From Heligmosomoides polygyrus polygyrus (taxonomy: Eukaryota > Nematoda > Chromadorea > Rhabditida > Heligmosomidae), in NCBI GenBank assembly GCA_947396885.1, contig OX377206.1:91261960-91325959 (forward strand): a DNA stretch of 64,000 bases, in the 5' to 3' direction. A model generated the notes under the pieces. That model had not been told where the DNA came from. It saw only the letters and a program-made list of their open reading frames with translations, and made no database searches. This document shows, piece by piece, positions 1 through 10,868 of this stretch (its first letter is position 1; every line of letters starts with the position of its first letter). The position numbers and the translations under genes are program-made.

Positions 1-19
1 CGATCAACCTTTTCGGGTC

Positions 20-235
20 ATAGAAGCGAAGGAAAACTTGATACGTGTCGCGAATGTGCACAACACTGAGGGATGGGAACGCGCCATCCAATCATAACCA
101 AGTACCCTGTTTACCTGGTAAGGGTACCGGTGGTACCCACACCAGGTAAACAGGGTACTGGCCGTGCACGTACTCTCTGAATGCGACGCCGTTCGATACG
201 ACCTGATTGGCTGGCGTGTTCCCACTTATTCATGT
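20..235. repeat. Interspersed repeat R1, copy 1, containing a perfect palindrome
   Basis: The flanks at about 32-60 (cgcgaatgtgcaca) and about 205-225 (ctgattggctggcgtg) resemble the segment at 44376-44510, which has the same two blocks in the same order. A 59-bp palindrome separates them here: arms 101-119 and 141-159 are perfect 19-bp inverted repeats, and the 21-bp loop contains its own small inverted repeat around ggtacc. The element class is unknown. Confidence 0.5.
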
Positions 236-785
236 TGTCCAATTTCTCGACATATCCCGAAGACTCATTTCTTTTAAAAATTGTAACCATTAACTCTGCT
301 TTTCATTATTCGCTTACAACAGGCAGGACAGAAATGCCTGGGCTTCTTGTGTTGAGAGTTAAAGCTAGTTCACCCACAACATCCTTCGTTACAACCAGGT
401 GACAAAGGATGGTAAAGCTTTCTTCCAGTACCGGTCCGTAAAAGGCAAATGACAAACCTATTTCAAAACACTGTCGTTGCAGAATGCAACAAAACCCAAG
501 CTGTTGCAGTTTTACAAACTACCTGTTTCACAGGCAATTTGTCCAAAATAAACAGAATGATTAAAGGAATTACAAAGATGAGAAAAATCTAAGAACAGGA
601 CGCCCAATGCTCACATTTTATCCTCGGAAATCCTTGGGAGGTATCCAAAAGCTGCGCATAATATCCATACCGATGTGGCTCGACGATCGAATGTAACAGA
701 CGAAGCAACGCTAGCAGTAAGGCAAAAATCGTGACCTAGTTTGGAGGGGGGGGGGGAGGAGTTCTGCGCCCACAACAGCAGTAAA
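236..785. other. No gene seen; unique-looking sequence
   Basis: Only short ORFs occur here and none has recognisable protein similarity. A G11 run lies near 746-756. Confidence 0.5.
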
Positions 786-884
786 GGGTCTGTTCATACT
801 TAGCGACGGAGGCGACAGGGCAACGCATACGTATCGGTTGGTGCCGATCTGTCGCCTGGGGAAAACCGACGCTAAGAACAGGCC
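786..884. mobile_element. PIF/Harbinger-like MITE (about 99 bp)
   Basis: The ends are inverted: GGGTCTGTTC at the left and GAACAGGCC at the right, each followed inward by a GCGACG-type or CGACGCTAAG block. TAA lies just outside the left end (782-784) and TAA follows the right end (885-887). This matches the other GGCC-type MITEs in the window. Confidence 0.55.
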
Positions 885-1394
885 TAAACTGTCGCAAACT
901 CTACGATAAGTAGGGAGGAAAAACGTATAGATAGGTCCCCTGCCTTGAAAAGCAAGCGAGTCCTGTTCGATAAATGACACAAAAAAAACAAATAAGATTG
1001 AACAAAAAGACGTCAATTCACTTGAGTCCACGCAAACCTCAGAGCAGCCGAATTGTCAGGGAACTCGCTGAAACCCTTCTATCCTATCGTGTAGTGTGTA
1101 GTATTGGCTATTTGCACCTATACCAATCTTGCAGTCTGGAAAAGTGGATGATTTCGAACAAGAATAAAGGAACATGTCGAAATCGAGACTGCGATGTCAT
1201 CAATACATCGTGCCACAAGATACATAGAACAGAGTAAGAAGTAGTAGAGTAAGACAGAGAAGGCATGATGAGGAGGATTGCTCAATTCAGAAGAAAACCT
1301 AGAGTCCGGAATATTCTGGAAGACATCTTCGAAACCAAAGGCGCGGGCACACTCGGCAGCAGCGGCAGCGGCGGCGGCCAATGATTAAGCGTAG
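885..1394. other. No gene seen; GC-rich triplet run at its right end
   Basis: Short ORFs only. Positions 1357-1380 form a (GCN)n run (cagcagcggcagcggcgg) that reads as poly-Ala on the minus strand (MAAAAAAAAE). It may be simple sequence and not coding. Confidence 0.4.
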
Positions 1395-1753
1395 GGCCTA
1401 TGTCATACCATCGCTCTTCGCTAGCGAAGGCGATGGACAACTAACATAATTGGGGAAGGGACGGTATCAGACGTTGTGGAGTGGCAGACGCCTGTAGCAG
1501 TTGTCCGACCCACCGCTAGCGAAGCCTCGCTGGCGGGGTGTCATACTTTCGAGCGATACGGCATCGCTACCGATGCGACCGCGTCGCTGAGCTGAGCAGA
1601 GCGTCGGGCAGCATCGGTAGCGATGCTACGACGCAGCTGCACACAACGCTATTAACTGCGCGCCTATTCGCTAGCTTCACGCTAGCGAAGAGACTTCGCT
1701 CATCGCTCTGTTCGTCGCCTTCGCTCGGGGTGAGCGAAGGTATGACATAGGCC
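1395..1753. mobile_element. PIF/Harbinger-like MITE, long form (359 bp)
   Basis: The left end GGCCTATGTCATACC and the right end GGTATGACATAGGCC are perfect inverted repeats. They continue inward as imperfect TCGCT/AGCGA palindromes. TAG flanks both sides (1392-1394 and 1754-1756). The core has several smaller CGCTAGCGA hairpins. There is no transposase ORF, so it is non-autonomous. Confidence 0.75.
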
Positions 1754-1756
1754 TAG

Positions 1757-2689
1757 GGGCATCGATTCCCGCCAAATCGATCCCCCTATGCGCGCGCGGT
1801 TGCGAGCGCGGCGGGGAAGATTCCAGAGCTCACGGCCGCGATGAAGGAGTCTCCGAGCGTGATGACGAATTACGAAAGCTATAGGGACCGAGGCCGACCA
1901 CATCATGCAAAGGACGACTGCATTGGCACGCTTAGGAGGTTACATTGAAGCATTTGCCAGCAGTTATAGGGGGAAAAGAATTTTTAAGGAGGCGTGAAGT
2001 AGCTAAACGCTAATCACAACTCATAAGCTCCAAGCAGACAGTTTCTCGAATCACACTCCAGAGCTGTCTAAGGATGAACGAAAGCTCTTTCTCCCACTCT
2101 CTTAGACTTTCGAGGTCTAATTAGACACCTGAGTGTCCTCATAATATTCATAGTACCAACGGTCCTAACATTTTCCCCTACTGTCTGTACGACAATGGGG
2201 TAGCATGCGTCGACGTATACACTGTTAGTGTAAATCATCTAGTACAGCAGGTCGAAAAGCTAAATAGCTTAAATGGAATAAAGAATGGTGGTCATATGTG
2301 CCTGTTTGCTCCCAATGAGCTCATGAACACCTCATCCCCAACAGTAAGGCCACTGAGTGCATGTTGATCCCCCCCCCCCCCCCGCTGAGCCAATTTGCGC
2401 CTACAGCCATGTGCCATACGTAACCTATGACTCTGGCAGATCCACAAACACCAGTAAACGCCTAGCACTCAATTTCTGGCGTTTAGCACAGAAAATAAGC
2501 GCTTGATCTCTGATGCGAAGACAACCATCACGCACAGGCCTTCCCGATTAAAGGTAAATATTGGTTGATCGAATAGTCTTGCAACACTAGCACAACAATA
2601 TTACAATACAATACAATATAATACAACATACAAAAACTCAGTCCACTACATATTCCCCATGCAAATCTAAGATCCTGCCCTATCTTTCA
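1757..2689. other. No gene seen
   Basis: No ORF of interest. The stretch contains a C15 homopolymer at about 2369-2383 and a degenerate AATACAATAC-type run near 2600-2630. Confidence 0.5.
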
Positions 2690-3130
2690 GGCCGCCTTTC
2701 AATTCATTTCCGCCAGAATTCCGAGGGTGTGAGGAAAAGAATTCAGAAACCTCCATTTCCAGTTGACATCGATCATCGAACACTCTACCTCGAAGATGCT
2801 GTTTCTGAGCTCTGAAAGGAGGTAGTCAGAAGCAGCGAGGTCTGGAGAGTACGGTGGCTGAGGCAGTACTTCCCACCCTAACTCCTGGATTTTCTCGCGA
2901 CTCATTTTAGCGACATGCGTACGCACGTTGTCGTGCAGCAGGTAGGCATTTTTCCGTTCTGGACGTTTTGACATGGCGTCGTCCAAGCTCTGGAGCTGGG
3001 TAGCGTAGACAACTGATGCTGTGACTGTGGTCTCACTATCCAGCAACTCCTAGTAAAGCATGCCTTCTGAGTACTACAGAGGGGCGTCCGGAACGAGGTC
3101 GATCTTCGGCGGGCCACTGTGGAGTAGTAA
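2690..3130 (-). pseudogene. mariner transposase fragment (C-terminal half)
   Basis: The minus-strand ORF 3046-2699 carries the C-terminal mariner catalytic motifs. HDNVRTH stands in place of HDNARPH and holds the second Asp. It is followed about 34 residues later by LPQPPYSPDLAASDY, which holds the third Asp of the DD34D triad. Upstream, towards 3130, the match continues in another frame, so a frameshift is present. The N-terminal DNA-binding half and both terminal inverted repeats were not found. A related fragment at 29540-29935 shares the ATQLQ/HDN region. This is a dead copy. Confidence 0.8.
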
Positions 3131-4628
3131 ATGACTTCCTCCTTGAATGCAGCGCAGATGTTGGAGGCTGTAGTCCTTGCGGAACGGCATTGCAGAAATT
3201 AGTAGTGGACGATAGGTCGTAGGGTGCTGCTGTTTATCGTTGACATTGTTGCTGTATTCGTACCCGACGAGGCCTTATATAGTAGGCTTGAGGAAGCTTC
3301 GAGAATGTACTGTGACATAACCACACAGGATCAATACTGTAAGAGCTTTAACAAATTTAACAGGTAGCAGCATTAAGCGTTGCAAGATTTTTCGTTCAAC
3401 CTAATATGATAGACCTACCTCTATCCCTGGTTAAGGTGTGAAGGACTCCGTAAACTAATACGGAATACCGTCGAAGCTGAATGCCTGGCGCATCCTCGGG
3501 ATCATCTTCGCAGTTCAAGGGGTACTTTGCATATTCATTGTCTCTCGGGTATCTGCTAATAGGCAAGTCAGTGTTTCACATTCCTGGGCACGTCTGGCAC
3601 CAAATAACTCACTCCACAGATGGTTTACTAACACTAAACGAAGCGGATTCCCATGGATCCCAAGCGCTCAGCTCTGTAGTGTAGAAATTGCGCTCCACTG
3701 AAGACCGGTGAGCGATAAAGTTGGGTGGAATGACACTGTTTCCACTGAGTGAGGGTAAACGGCAAAACATGATCAGGAAAATTCGGATTCTACCGGGGGG
3801 GGGGGGCGGGTAGTGAAGTAGAAACTTGAGTACTCCATTCTCTGAATTGATAATGGATTATCACTTGAAGAAAAGAAAAAACTGGAACGATATGAAAACT
3901 GTAGGTCTGAAGATGGTATTGATATAAGACTCGAACTTTAACATGAACAGTGGAAAAGTTGGAGGAAGTCAGGGAGTAAATAGAGAGACAAGACAGACAA
4001 GGCCCAGTATGTGGGAATAATCCTATAGATGAGCCAACCAGATGAGGTACCGACCCAAGAAAGCCACTGATGTTTACGGCATCTTTTTCAAGATTCTCCA
4101 ACGTATCACATCCGTTCGAGCATGCCTTGCTGCACTGCTGCTGCGTTGTCAGATGTGATAGAAATGCCTGGAAAGCTTCTATTGTTACCAGACACGATAG
4201 GGTACTTCGAATGGCGATTGGAAAACGATTCCCAAAATTCTTTAAAGATTTTGCTTTGAATACCTGGTCTTGTCATCAAGCATTGGAAAGCTTTCAAAGA
4301 TTGCTGAAACGTGAGACTTTTGCTGTGCTTCAAAGACTCTTCAATTCCATAATTCCATTTTAATCCGTAACTTTCCCTCAATTCTAGTTCGCCTCGTCAC
4401 TTGATCGCCATCCTTCGCCGATTCGCTTGTCATAGTTCAAGTGTCATGTCATTCGCAGTCACCCATCTAACAAACGCTAAGACACCTTCGTATCCAGTCT
4501 ATCGAAGCGAAGGTGTTTCGCTGTTTCCTTTTTCTACCGCAGGTCGAAAGAGCGTAGCCAATAGCTGGTGATGCACACTTTCGCGCTCTAGCGCGTCCAG
4601 CAGCAAGACGCGGCGACCGCGCGTGTAT
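3131..4628. other. No gene seen
   Basis: Short ORFs only, including overlapping shadows at 3790-4381. A G12 homopolymer lies at about 3795-3806. I see no protein family here. Confidence 0.45.
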
Positions 4629-4837
4629 GGGTTTGTTCTTACTTCGAGCGAAAAGATCGAGAGCGAGTGGAGCGACAAAAGCGACTGGGGCGACGGACAT
4701 AGTGTGATGTACGTGAATAATTACGTATTTTACACTACATTCGTCGCGGACGGAGTGTGGAGCGCGTAATTATTTACGTACACCACACTATGTCCGTCGC
4801 CCCAGTCGCTCTTGTCGCTCGAAGTACGAACAGGCCC
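4629..4837. mobile_element. Palindromic PIF/Harbinger-like MITE (209 bp)
   Basis: Outer ends GGGTTTGTTC and GAACAGGCCC are inverted, and TAT flanks both sides (4626-4628, 4838-4840). The internal arms 4671-4725 and 4765-4819 are near-perfect 55-bp inverted repeats, giving an almost complete hairpin around a 39-bp centre. No ORF belongs to it. Confidence 0.8.
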
Positions 4838-4840
4838 TAT

Positions 4841-6060
4841 GACGTCGCTAGCCGTCCCTGTCGGCAGCAGACGGACCATAAAACTAAAACCTTGTTTAGC
4901 TGCGCTTAGGTGGGACAAACCTGTATAATATGATCTAACACCAGCTAACAACCTAAGATGAATTCAAGTTTGACAGATTCGAACATACAGTGACATGTCC
5001 ACTAAAAGAATACAGTCCACACAAGGTTGTCCCGCCCAACCTGGTAGTTTTAAACTAAACTTTTTACTAAACTCTAACTCAGCATAATCATCAAAACCCA
5101 GTGCAATACGGCTCAGGGGAGTGCTGTACTCCTAGCTTCTTAGGGATAGAAATCTTGAGTGCAGACATAAATCGAAATAATGAAAACCCACTATCCTCAT
5201 GATCAAGGGTCAAACAAAATTCTTCTAAACTAAATTACTTAGCAAAAGCACTGAAACAGACCTACTTTCCTTCGCATGATGCTGAGCCACGGTGGCTATC
5301 TTATCAGGAGGAAGAAATTTCCAAGAACTTTTCTCTGGTCCACGACGTTATAACGTTACAGTGCACAGTCGGCGACTGAGCCGATGCTGCTGTCTGCACC
5401 TTTTCTGTTTAGAGATCCCGCTTGGGGATGGAGCGCGGAAACTTTCGGGCCCGACATGCCTGTGCCTGTCCGACATGAATTGCCTCATGATGCATTACAC
5501 ATCAATTGTCTCCACAATTCGACTTGTTGGGTGAGTGGAGTTAGGAAGTGACTCTAGATGCATTGAAATAAAGCGTCACACATTAAATGTCTCCACAATT
5601 CGACTTGATAGGTGGGGTGTAGTAAGGAGGTGACCCTAGATGTATTGGAGTGCTGATAAGATCTGTAGCGAAACCTCGAGGCGCACTAGTACAACAAACG
5701 TCGTTAACAGCAACGCCGAGGTTTCAAGAGAAGACGGCGTGCACGTCATTCATTCCCTATTAAAACCACACAGAAGTCGAACTGTGGAAGCACTTCATGT
5801 TAAACGCTTCATTTCGAAAGATCTAGGCTAATTTTCTAATTAAAACCATATTGAAAAAGTCAAAACGTAAGGTAGAAACAAAATAAAGGGCAAAAAGGCG
5901 AAACAATTGATGTGTGATGCTCCACGGGGCAGTTCATGCCAGACAGGTGAGGAAGTGTGAGGGCTAGGAGGGCACCCAAAAATTTCCGCACCCCATCGCC
6001 TAGCGCCATCTCTAAGTAGGGATGGCGTAGACATCGCAAAAATCGTCGGCTGTGTACTAA
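4841..6060. other. No gene recognised; one 2-copy tandem repeat
   Basis: An 81-bp unit is present twice at about 5485-5650, with the block ctccacaattcgactt at 5510 and 5591. Otherwise only short ORFs without similarity. Confidence 0.45.
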
Positions 6061-6067
6061 AATGGTA

Positions 6068-6760
6068 ATTTTATTTATTTATTTATTGTGGGTGTCAACT
6101 GACACAGCGAAACACATAAAAAACAATCAGAAAGAAGGCGGAAACAAAACCTAAACAATAATCCTGCTAACTAGCTACAAAAGGAAGTGAACGTGAGATG
6201 AATAAAGCAGCATCCAAAATAGAACTTAAAACACGAAACAATAAACGTAGCATTTGCCTCTTGAAGGTGGCATAACTTAGAGACCAAACGGTAGAGTGGA
6301 GAACACGATTGAATGGATTAGAGAGAGTTCTGCGACTGAAAAGCAGTAGTAAGCTATATCCCTGCACCTCTGGTATGGGAGAGGGCTTGGTTGAAGAACT
6401 GAGAAATAGGCAGATTAGATAAGCCCTCAAACATCTCAAAATCATTAAGAGCTCAAACGTTTGTCTTCTCCATTCCAGAGAGGGAAGGCCCACTGATTCA
6501 TTTCTAACACCGAAATTTGGAATTTTGGAGTACGAGAGCATGTAACGTGACGAAATAGTTTACGCGTAAAAGAATTTTGGACCCTTTCTAGCACCAGAAT
6601 GTCCTTCTTCTTATAAGGGCTGAAAATGGTAGTACCGGACTCAAGAATAGGACGAATGTAGAGTTTATACTCTCCTATCAATTCTCCCTCCCCTTTCCCC
6701 GCTAACACTTCCTTACCCGTGTGCTGGCAAAAAACGAAGTGAGAGTCAAGCACGCACATG
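6068..6760 (-). pseudogene. CR1-like LINE, 3' end (reverse transcriptase C-terminus and tail)
   Basis: Minus-strand reading from 6759 gives LYIRPILESGTTIFSPYKKK and then ERVQNSFTRKLF. It continues in a second frame (6541-6167) as SYSKIPNF, then GLPSLEWRRQTFELLMILRC. This is the conserved region after the RT domain in CR1/Jockey-type LINEs. At least one frameshift separates the two ORFs. On the minus strand the element ends in an ATAAATAAATAAAT-type tail at about 6068-6090, as expected of a 5'-truncated LINE copy. Confidence 0.8.
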
Positions 6761-6889
6761 TGACACTGAGTCCCAACTCACGTGTCACCAAGTTGACGCG
6801 ACGTCTGTGGCACTTGTCTACCCCGAAACACGACTTCTGTAACCCTTCTTCAGAAACCCGACGCACATTGGTCCCACTTTGCTGCTCCT

Positions 6890-7075
6890 CTCTGCACTGG
6901 TCCCCTTCTACTGGTCTCCCTTACTCGGAATCCTACGCAAGCTGGACGTCTACAGCACGTTTTCTCAATCCCTACGCACCTTGGACGACGACTTCAGCAC
7001 GTCTTCCGAAGACCTACGCACGTTGGGCGACGTCTACGATATGTCTTTTGAAACGCTTCGCACTTGATACTCCGT
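6890..7075 (+). repeat. 42-bp tandem repeat in a small ORF
   Basis: About three units begin at ctacgcaagctgg, ctacgcaccttgg and ctacgcacgttgg. Because 42 is divisible by 3, the ORF 6879-7067 reads as 14-residue repeats (LRTLDDDFSTSSED, LRTLGDVYDMSFET). The function is unknown. It could be an exon of an unrecognised gene or a minisatellite. Confidence 0.6.
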
Positions 7076-7116
7076 ACCCTGGCGCGCTGCTCGCTGAATA
7101 TATCGTAAATTTGGGT

Positions 7117-7336
7117 GATCCGCCGCCAAGGTTGTAAATTCGCCAGAAATCACGTCAAACCTTGCCATTTCCATGTGTGTACCTAGCTCCATTGTATGGT
7201 GCCATGGTGTCGCGCAGCTACCACGCGATCCGCCGCCAAGGTTGTAAATTCGCCAGAAATCACGTCAAACCTTGCCATCTCCATGTGTGTACCTAGCTCC
7301 ATTGTATGGTGCCATGGTGTCGCGCAGCTACCACGC
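7117..7336. repeat. 110-bp perfect tandem duplication
   Basis: Two adjacent copies (7117-7226 and 7227-7336) are almost identical. I see one T/C difference, catttcc against catctcc. This is much less diverged than the surrounding repeats. Confidence 0.85.
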
Positions 7337-7506
7337 GTGCAGATTTCGATCACTTTTGCTAATTCAGACGGCAGCCACAGGCAGCGGAATAGCTTTCTTA
7401 TTTTCCTACCCACAGACGGCTAAACAGTACTGGACGTCTTCGGGGTGGAATCCTTAATAGCACTCACATCAGGACAGTATAACGCTAACCCGGTCATTAG
7501 GATGTA

Positions 7507-7956
7507 GGATAAAGGACGGCGTTACCCAATCTCTTTTGGGGATCGCCACACATTCTACTTCTAATGCATGTCGTGGATGTCGATTTGAACGCGTATTTAG
7601 CCATACTGTAACTTACGCTGGCCAGCCGACGAACAAGTCAGTGCTTTGTCCTTCCCAGACAAGTCTGTTACCACTTCACCGACTCCGAATGGATATAAAC
7701 CTTGGTTGGTCTGGGCGGGAAATCCGAACCAGAGACCTGAGCCCGGATTCATCAACAATTAAACCCGTGGGTATAAGGGTATAAGGGGTTGAAATAAGAT
7801 AAGGGTCAGGTAGAGATAAGGCAAGAGTTAGAGACGCAGTCTTCTTCGTGGGTATCTCTACCCTCTATACCCACGGGTTAGTCGTTGATGAATACGACCC
7901 CTGGTACCGAATGCATGGGAGAGTCGGCACCTCCTGCAACTGCGCTACACGCGCCC
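7507..7956 (-). repeat. tRNA-derived SINE (family S1), minus strand, interrupted by a MITE
   Basis: Read on the minus strand, the 5' end is GGGCGCGTGTAGCGCAGT, which includes a Pol III A box. It is followed by a B-box-like GGTTCGGATTTCCCGCC region and a body ending in GTCCTTTATCC. The copy is split near the B box by the small inverted-repeat element at 7741-7901. Confidence 0.85.
7741..7901. mobile_element. Small TIR element inserted in SINE
   Basis: The ends GGATTCATCAACAATTAA and TTAGTCGTTGATGAATAC are inverted, continuing inward as ACCCGTGGGTATA and TATACCCACGGGT. The same ends recur at 17171-17310. The outermost bases are ambiguous because the target duplication is degraded. Confidence 0.65.
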
Positions 7957-8684
7957 AACATTGGGTTTTCTGATTGGGAGCTGCCAGTATATGGCGAGTC
8001 GTCATGGTGAAACTAAGGGATTTCTCGACAAGAGAACAGGAGGGGTGGATCGCTAAAAGAATCCCTCCCTATTTGGAACATTGTCAGGAAAAGGTCCATT
8101 CATCAACATTTCAAGCTTCCTCGTCGAATTGAGAGTTTTCCGGCCTCAAAGCACGATAAAACAACACCACATCGAAATCTTCTTAGAACGCTGGACAACA
8201 GCAGCCTTTCGATGTAGATGTCGAATTATCTACTGGCTAGGCTTCGCGCTAGAAAATCAGTCCGAGTCACTTTTTTCTGAATTTCCATCTTCAATGCCTG
8301 CTTTCATAGAAAATTATTTAAAAAATATCCTGCTTTGTGATTCCAAGCACGAGGATATTAGTACGAAGGTCTCTATCCCTACTTGGGAAAACACTGAACT
8401 GCCTCTTACACGCACAAAATACCATTGAGCTCATTTAAACTCCTCAAATTTCAATTAGGTCTGTCATTACTGGAATTTCCATGTGTATCGCCTCACGGAG
8501 AAAACTTTTCGGTACATCTTCCTTACGTAAGCTTAGCAAGAAGTCAGTACGACATGTGCAGTCAGAAGCCCAGGACACGGCAGAAGAGTCGGGCCAAAAA
8601 GCCACAAGTTCCTGTTCCTCTAGTGTCAATCAACCGACTACAACAGTGTAACCTAAGCAAGCGAAGGTTTTTACAAATGATGCT
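7957..8684 (+). other. Two overlapping ORFs of unknown origin
   Basis: ORFs 8081-8428 (115 codons) and 8425-8775 (116 codons) overlap by 4 bp. Neither shows a family motif that I recognise. Parts of 8540-8650 also read well in another frame as an S/T/Q/E-rich segment, so the true frame is uncertain. These may be chance ORFs. Confidence 0.2.
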
Positions 8685-8741
8685 GCAAGATATGCCGGCG
8701 AGTCAACAGGCGGAAGCAGTTGACTCGCTGGTATATCTTGC
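8685..8741 (+). ncRNA. Candidate pre-miRNA-like hairpin
   Basis: The 23-nt arms 8685-8707 and 8719-8741 pair across an 11-nt loop. The only two departures from perfect complementarity become G.U pairs in a plus-strand transcript. It lies inside the unexplained ORF region. Expression is unknown and a degenerate MITE centre is an alternative. Confidence 0.3.
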
Positions 8742-8977
8742 GGTGAAAGCAGCAGTGAACAGTTGGTCAGTCTGACACGGAGTTCAGAAGAAAAAGTGGG
8801 TGAATAAGTGGGCTCGATTGCTTACACTTGACCTAGAACGTATTAGCTCGTGCTGTTGAGCGAAGAGCGAACTTATTTCGATTAGCCCAAAACGCAGAGA
8901 AGTGAAAATTTTCCGAGGTCGCGGCCTGCACTCCTGCATTATGTCAAGATGGTCACTTGCATGGGCTTGCCATTCAC

Positions 8978-9169
8978 TATAGTTGTGCTTATTTGACTAT
9001 TCGAATAATTTATTATATTATATTATTCGAATTCGAAACTTCCAGGCTTTCGAATAATCGATTTCGAACGGAAATTGAAAATCGGGAAGTTTCGTGTAAT
9101 CGAAAACCAGGAATTATTCGAATAATATGCTCGAATAATTATTCGAATAGTCGAGTAAGCACAACTACA
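8978..9169. mobile_element. Short hAT-like MITE with TCGAATA-rich interior
   Basis: The ends TATAGTTGTGCTTA and TAAGCACAACTACA are inverted. The 192-bp interior is built from repeated attcgaata/tcgaataat motifs. The flanking 8-mers (ccattcac, cagtttac) match at 5 of 8 positions, consistent with a decayed hAT duplication. It shares its TIR with 38904-39211. Confidence 0.6.
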
Positions 9170-9362
9170 CAGTTTACATGAAGTCAACCAATAGGCTTTC
9201 GCATGTTTTTTGGATTTACCTTTGCTGAAGACTCAGTTTGAGCTGCAATTTCGACCATCGAAGAACACGGCGCTAAGCGGGTCGGGAGAGCGGGTCACCA
9301 CGAAATTCAGCCCTATAGTTATGAACTGTATCGCATAAAATTAAAAAAAAATTGGCGTAAAT

Positions 9363-9381
9363 AGGGTCGGGGTGGAGGGGG
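9363..9381. other. RTE target-site duplication, left copy
   Basis: Matches 15154-15172 with one C/T difference. Both are G-rich, so the exact length is uncertain by a few bases. Confidence 0.75.
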
Positions 9382-9684
9382 TGGCGATGTCCGTTCCTCC
9401 ACGTGGTGCCACTGGAAACTACTCGCTCTGCGAGTTAAGCCGAACACGGACACTCGATTGCAGGCGACAGGCCCTTGTGACAGGCCGGCCTACGAAGACC
9501 CATGTCACATCACATGATGTATGACAGCTCAAGTGTTTCGAGATAGTGCTACGGCGTCCGCGGGAGCCGACGCGCACTCGCAGAGCCCGGCGAGTGTGAG
9601 AAGTATGCGAGGGTCCCTGATGCGAGGACGGCATCGGGGGTAACTGAGCTAGTCCGAAAGCCCCGTAACGTAAGCAGGACCCGC

Positions 9685-10867
9685 GTGGCAACGCTGAATG
9701 TGGGTACGTTGACGGGCCGCTCGTGCGAGTTGGTTGAAGCACTGGAGCGTAGAAGAGTTGATTTCTGTGCGGTGCAGGAGACGAGGTGGTCCTGCCGCAA
9801 GTCAAGGGACATAGGACGTGGCTTCAAGGCCGTTCTATGTGGAAGTCCCAGGACCACCAGTGGTGTCGGAATAATCGTCTCCGAACGATTTCGTGACTCG
9901 ATTGTAAGCGTCGAGCGCTTTGACGATCGATTGATGAAGATCGTTGTCGCCGCGAAGGAGCGACTCTATCACTTCTTCTCTGCGTATGCTCCGCAGACTG
10001 GCTGCTCGGATCAAGCCAAGGAAGAGTTTTGGAGCCTGCTTGATGAGAAGACAGCAGAGGTACCGTCGAAAGATGTCATCATAGTCGCTGGTGACCTCAA
10101 CGGGCACGTCGGCGCGACGAAAGACGGGTACGGCTGTCATGGTGGGTTCGGTTACGGATCGCGTAACGCAGATGGTGAGCGTATCCTTGAATATGCGGAA
10201 TCGCACAACCTCACCATAGTGAACACCGTATTTCGCAAACGCGATTCCCACCTCATCTCGTTCTATAGCGGGAACACCAGGACTCAGATAGACTTTGTCC
10301 TTGTGAAGGATCGAGACCGGAGCCTTGTCACAGACGCGAAGGTCGTGCCGTATGAGACGGTCGCCCCACAGCATCGACCGCTGATCTGTACTTTAAAGAT
10401 CGCCCCTCCGAGGCTGAAGCAGGTCGAGCGATGCGGTGCACCAAGAATCAAGTGGTGGCGAATGAAAGAGAAGGAAGCAGCTGTGATTTCTCGCGTGCGG
10501 TTACCGACAGTGACAACTGTCGACGAAACTTGGGAGAAGGCCACCGACGCGATTCGTCACGCTGCACGGTCGGAGCTCGGCATCACGAAGCCTGGACGAC
10601 GGAAGGTCGACAAGCAGGCCTGGCTGTGGACAGATGACGTGAAAGCCAAAGTTCGAGAGAAGACGCTATATCACGTGTTTCTCGGCGAAAAGACAGCCGA
10701 TAACTGGCGGAAGTACCAAGAAGCGAAGAAAGCTGCAAAGAAGGCCGTGGCTGTTGCAAAAGCCACTCATTATGGAGATGTCAACGAAAAGCTCGAGTCG
10801 CGCGATGGTGAGCGGTATCTGTACCGACTCGCAAAGAATCGCCATCGCCAGACCGAGGACATCGAGA
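9685..10867 (+). CDS. RTE apurinic-type endonuclease domain (N-terminal half of the ORF)
   Basis: This is the endonuclease half of the RTE polyprotein, which nicks target DNA for target-primed reverse transcription. It starts MATLNVGTLTGRS with Asn5. Visible exonuclease-endonuclease-phosphatase residues are Glu32 in VQETRW, Asp137 and Asn139 in VAGDLNGHVG, and His230 in APQHRPL. I chose the ATG at 9685 because the conserved fold begins immediately after it. The frame is intact for 394 codons, to the hAT junction at 10868. The ORF then runs 40 more codons into hAT terminal sequence and stops at 10989. That tail (NRDGRNFCFLF...) is not RTE protein. The natural downstream frame resumes at 13531. 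Confidence 0.92.
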
Positions 10868-10868
10868 A
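10861..10868. other. hAT target-site duplication, left copy (ATCGAGAA)
   Basis: Identical to 13523-13530. Confidence 0.95.

Noticed and set aside
1118..1381. ORF starting MAAAAAAAAE
   Set aside because: Poly-Ala comes from a GCN simple repeat; the rest has no motif.
4106..4381. Overlapping ORFs on both strands near 4.1-4.4 kb
   Set aside because: Mutual shadows without codon bias or motif.
9419..10374. Minus-strand ORFs opposite the RTE endonuclease
   Set aside because: They are mirror frames of a conserved coding region and carry no family motif.
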